A stretch of DNA of 50,242 bases from Sphingosinicella sp. YJ22 (GTDB lineage Bacteria; Pseudomonadota; Alphaproteobacteria; Sphingomonadales; Sphingomonadaceae). Shown one piece after another: positions 43,981 through 50,242 of the stretch. Numbering within the stretch: the first letter of the stretch is position 1; every line of letters starts with the position of its first letter. The notes beneath the pieces are model-generated. The model was not told the DNA's origin. It saw only the letters and a list, made by a program, of their open reading frames with translations, and ran no database searches. Location of the stretch: positions 1 through 50,242 of the forward strand of contig NZ_JAANPA010000019.1 in the NCBI RefSeq assembly GCF_011320075.1, given 5' to 3'. Made by a program: the position numbers and the translations under genes.

Positions 43981-45708
43981 ATGCGGCCAATCATCCTCAC
44001 GACGATGTCGGCACTTATGCTCGCTGGCAGCATGCCGTCGCCGCTGATGGCGCCGGCGTTCGCCCAGGCGCGCGCCGAAGCGCCGGCGGGCGACCCGGAC
44101 CGGATCTGCGCGCCCTATCTCGAGCGCGGGCTCGAGGAGATGAGCTATGGCCGCGGTCGCACCGGGCGCCTGTCCGGAGCAGCGCCGATGCCGACGGCGC
44201 CTCCTCCCATGCCGCAGGCGGGAATGGCGCAGCCGATGGCCGTGACCGGGACGCGCATCGCCCGGCCGGGCATCCCGATCCCGCGCGAGGACCGCGAGCG
44301 CTATGCCGGCGAGGAGGTCGCCGCGGTGCGCGCCGTCGCCGAAGAGCCGGTGTCCACCTTCGGAGTCGATGTCGACACCGGCAGCTACGCCAATGTCCGC
44401 CGCTTCCTCCAGGACGGCCGCATGCCGCCCCAGGCCGCGGTGCGCACCGAGGAGCTGCTCAACTATTTCCGCTACGATTATCCGCGGCCGAACGACCGAA
44501 CGCGGCCGTTCAGCATCGCCACCGACATGACCACGACTCCGTGGAACTCCAACACGCGGCTTCTGCGCGTCGGCCTGCGCGGCTACGACATCGCCCGGCG
44601 CGATCGGCCGCCGGCCAACCTCGTCTTCCTGGTCGACGTGTCGGGCTCGATGATGAGCCGCGACAAGCTGCCGCTGGTGCAATGCTCGCTGGCATTGCTG
44701 GCGGAGCGCCTGAACCCGCGCGACCGCGTGTCGATCGTCGTCTATGCCGGCGCCGCCGGGCGGGTGCTCGATCCGACCAATGACAGGCGCCGGATCCAGG
44801 ACGTGCTGATGCGGCTCCAGGCCGGCGGCTCGACCGCGGGCGCGGCCGGCATCCAGCTCGCCTACGACACCGCGCGCCAGAACATGATCCCGGGCGGAAT
44901 CAACCGGGTCATCCTCGCCACCGACGGCGACTTCAACGTCGGCGTCAGCAACACCGAGACTCTGGTCGACATGGTCGAGCGCGAGCGCGCGGCGGGCATC
45001 CAGCTGACCACGCTCGGCTACGGCACCGGCAATTACAATGAAGCGATGATGGAGCAGATCGCCGACCACGGGAACGGCAATTACGCTTACATCGACAGCC
45101 CGCGCGAGGCTCAGAAGGTGCTCGACGAGGAGCTGTCGTCGACCCTGTTCACCATCGCCCAGGACGTGAAGATCCAGGTCGAGTTCAATCCCGCTTATGT
45201 CGCCGAATACCGCCTGATCGGCTACGAGAACCGCGCGCTTCGCGAGGAGGATTTCGACAATGACGCGGTCGACGCCGGCGACATCGGCGCGGGCCACCAG
45301 GTCACCGCGCTCTACGAGATCGTGCCGGCCGGAAGCCGCGGCTGGCTGCCGCAGCGCCGCTACGAAGGCAATCGGCGCCAGGCCGCCGGCGAGCAGGACG
45401 GCGAGATGGCGCATCTCAGGCTGCGCTACAAGCTGCCGGGCGAGAGCGAGAGCCGGCTGATCGAGCAGCCGGTCCATGTGCGCCTGGTCCGCCGCGCCGC
45501 CGCGCCGACCGGCGACACCGCCTTCGCGGCGGCAGTCGCCGCCTACGGCCAGCTGCTGCGTGGCGACACCAATCTCGGCCGCTTCACCTTCGCCGACGCC
45601 CGCGCCCTCGCCGGCCGTGCCCGCCTCGACGACTTCTGGCGGCGCGAGTTCATCGGCCTGACCGAGGCCGCCGAGCGCCACCTGCGCGAGGAACGGGCGG
45701 AGCGCTGA
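43981..45708 (+). CDS. YfbK-type VWA domain protein, exported
   Basis: A 575-residue protein with a signal peptide (MRPIILTTMSALMLAGSMPS, ending AFA). A low-complexity Pro/Met region contains AVTGTRIARP, like the opening of TonB-dependent receptors. The YfbK N-terminal segment (VSTFGVDVDTGSYANVRRFL) leads to the VWA domain with the metal site LVDVSGSM and ATDGDFNVG, then the DUF3520 C-terminal domain (VEFNPAYVAEYRLIGYENR). Role unknown, probably envelope adhesion or assembly. GGGAG 7 nt upstream fixes the start. Confidence 0.9.
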   Translation: MRPIILTTMSALMLAGSMPSPLMAPAFAQARAEAPAGDPDRICAPYLERGLEEMSYGRGRTGRLSGAAPMPTAPPPMPQAGMAQPMAVTGTRIARPGIPIPREDRERYAGEEVAAVRAVAEEPVSTFGVDVDTGSYANVRRFLQDGRMPPQAAVRTEELLNYFRYDYPRPNDRTRPFSIATDMTTTPWNSNTRLLRVGLRGYDIARRDRPPANLVFLVDVSGSMMSRDKLPLVQCSLALLAERLNPRDRVSIVVYAGAAGRVLDPTNDRRRIQDVLMRLQAGGSTAGAAGIQLAYDTARQNMIPGGINRVILATDGDFNVGVSNTETLVDMVERERAAGIQLTTLGYGTGNYNEAMMEQIADHGNGNYAYIDSPREAQKVLDEELSSTLFTIAQDVKIQVEFNPAYVAEYRLIGYENRALREEDFDNDAVDAGDIGAGHQVTALYEIVPAGSRGWLPQRRYEGNRRQAAGEQDGEMAHLRLRYKLPGESESRLIEQPVHVRLVRRAAAPTGDTAFAAAVAAYGQLLRGDTNLGRFTFADARALAGRARLDDFWRREFIGLTEAAERHLREERAER

Positions 45709-45788
45709 CCCACCTCCCCGTTGCGGCTCCGGAACCTCCGCCGCGCCCGCACGCTCACGCGTGACGTGGCGTTGGTTGGAGGTTTCGG

Positions 45789-50242
<4,454 letters not shown>

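Overview
The window is a GC-rich chromosomal segment of an alphaproteobacterium, most likely a sphingomonad (Sphingomonas/Sphingosinicella type). Evidence for this: the imuA-imuB-dnaE2 mutagenesis cassette under a GTTC-N7-GTTC SOS box, the rpmF-plsX-fabH-ihfA-merR block, several exported peptidases of types common in this order (M16, S9, M24, DmpA/BapA-like P1), and many palindromic intergenic repeats of the kind that crowd sphingomonad genomes. Apart from one small repeat-flanked nuclease element, gene content looks like core chromosome. Coding density is very high: no gap exceeds 300 bp, and the longest non-coding stretches are about 180-190 bp.

Layout. 1-4952 (minus): SOS mutasome imuA-imuB-dnaE2, with dnaE2 running off the left edge. 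5053-7887: periplasmic M16 peptidase. 8065-9977: LytS-type histidine kinase and LytTR regulator, followed by two small exported proteins (to 11103). 11285-15772: PEP-mutase-like enzyme, membrane class III adenylate cyclase, DUF2721 protein, serS, alpha/beta hydrolase. 15762-19736 (minus): oligopeptidase B, an M1-like lipoprotein and a thioesterase in one tight operon. 19830-21623: X-Pro aminopeptidase. 21627-23344 (minus): HerA-like ATPase and a tiny basic protein. 23436-23510: tRNA-Thr. 23548-27815: small protein, YebC, a DUF559 nuclease between inverted repeats, and a DinG-like helicase. 27835-29548: SixA-like phosphatase, divergent ArsR/SRPBCC pair, unknown protein. 29553-32620 (minus): merR, ihfA, fabH, plsX, rpmF. 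32812-36750: MAPEG protein, CDF transporter plus lipoprotein, MBL hydrolase, two paralogous methyltransferases. 36747-41688: S9 peptidase, fused pabB-pabC, dinB. 41738-42701: two divergent PilZ proteins. 42758-46577: DmpA-like peptidase, VWA protein, DUF1206 protein. 46574-50242: gyrB, a lipoprotein and the 3' part of recF.

The most notable signal is the behaviour of palindromic repeats. A DUF559 (Vsr-fold) nuclease gene is enclosed by a perfect 35-bp inverted repeat whose ends are themselves hairpins. Its right end supplies the ribosome-binding site and GTG start of the downstream DinG-like helicase, in a TAGTG coupling. Other palindromes lie inside the reading frames of imuB and dnaE2 without a visible stop, so both mutasome genes appear to carry repeat-derived peptide. 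A further palindrome supplies the Shine-Dalgarno of the PEP-mutase-like gene. Together these suggest a REP-like repeat population with a resident nuclease, comparable in concept to REP/RAYT elements but with a different enzyme; this is inference from one window.

Other points: an ArsR operator lying between the -35 and -10 of its target with a probably leaderless arsR; six of nine convergent gene pairs sharing their stop codons in a 4-bp overlap; a Tat-exported methyltransferase beside a cytoplasmic paralogue; and a perfect 17-bp palindrome before the VWA gene.
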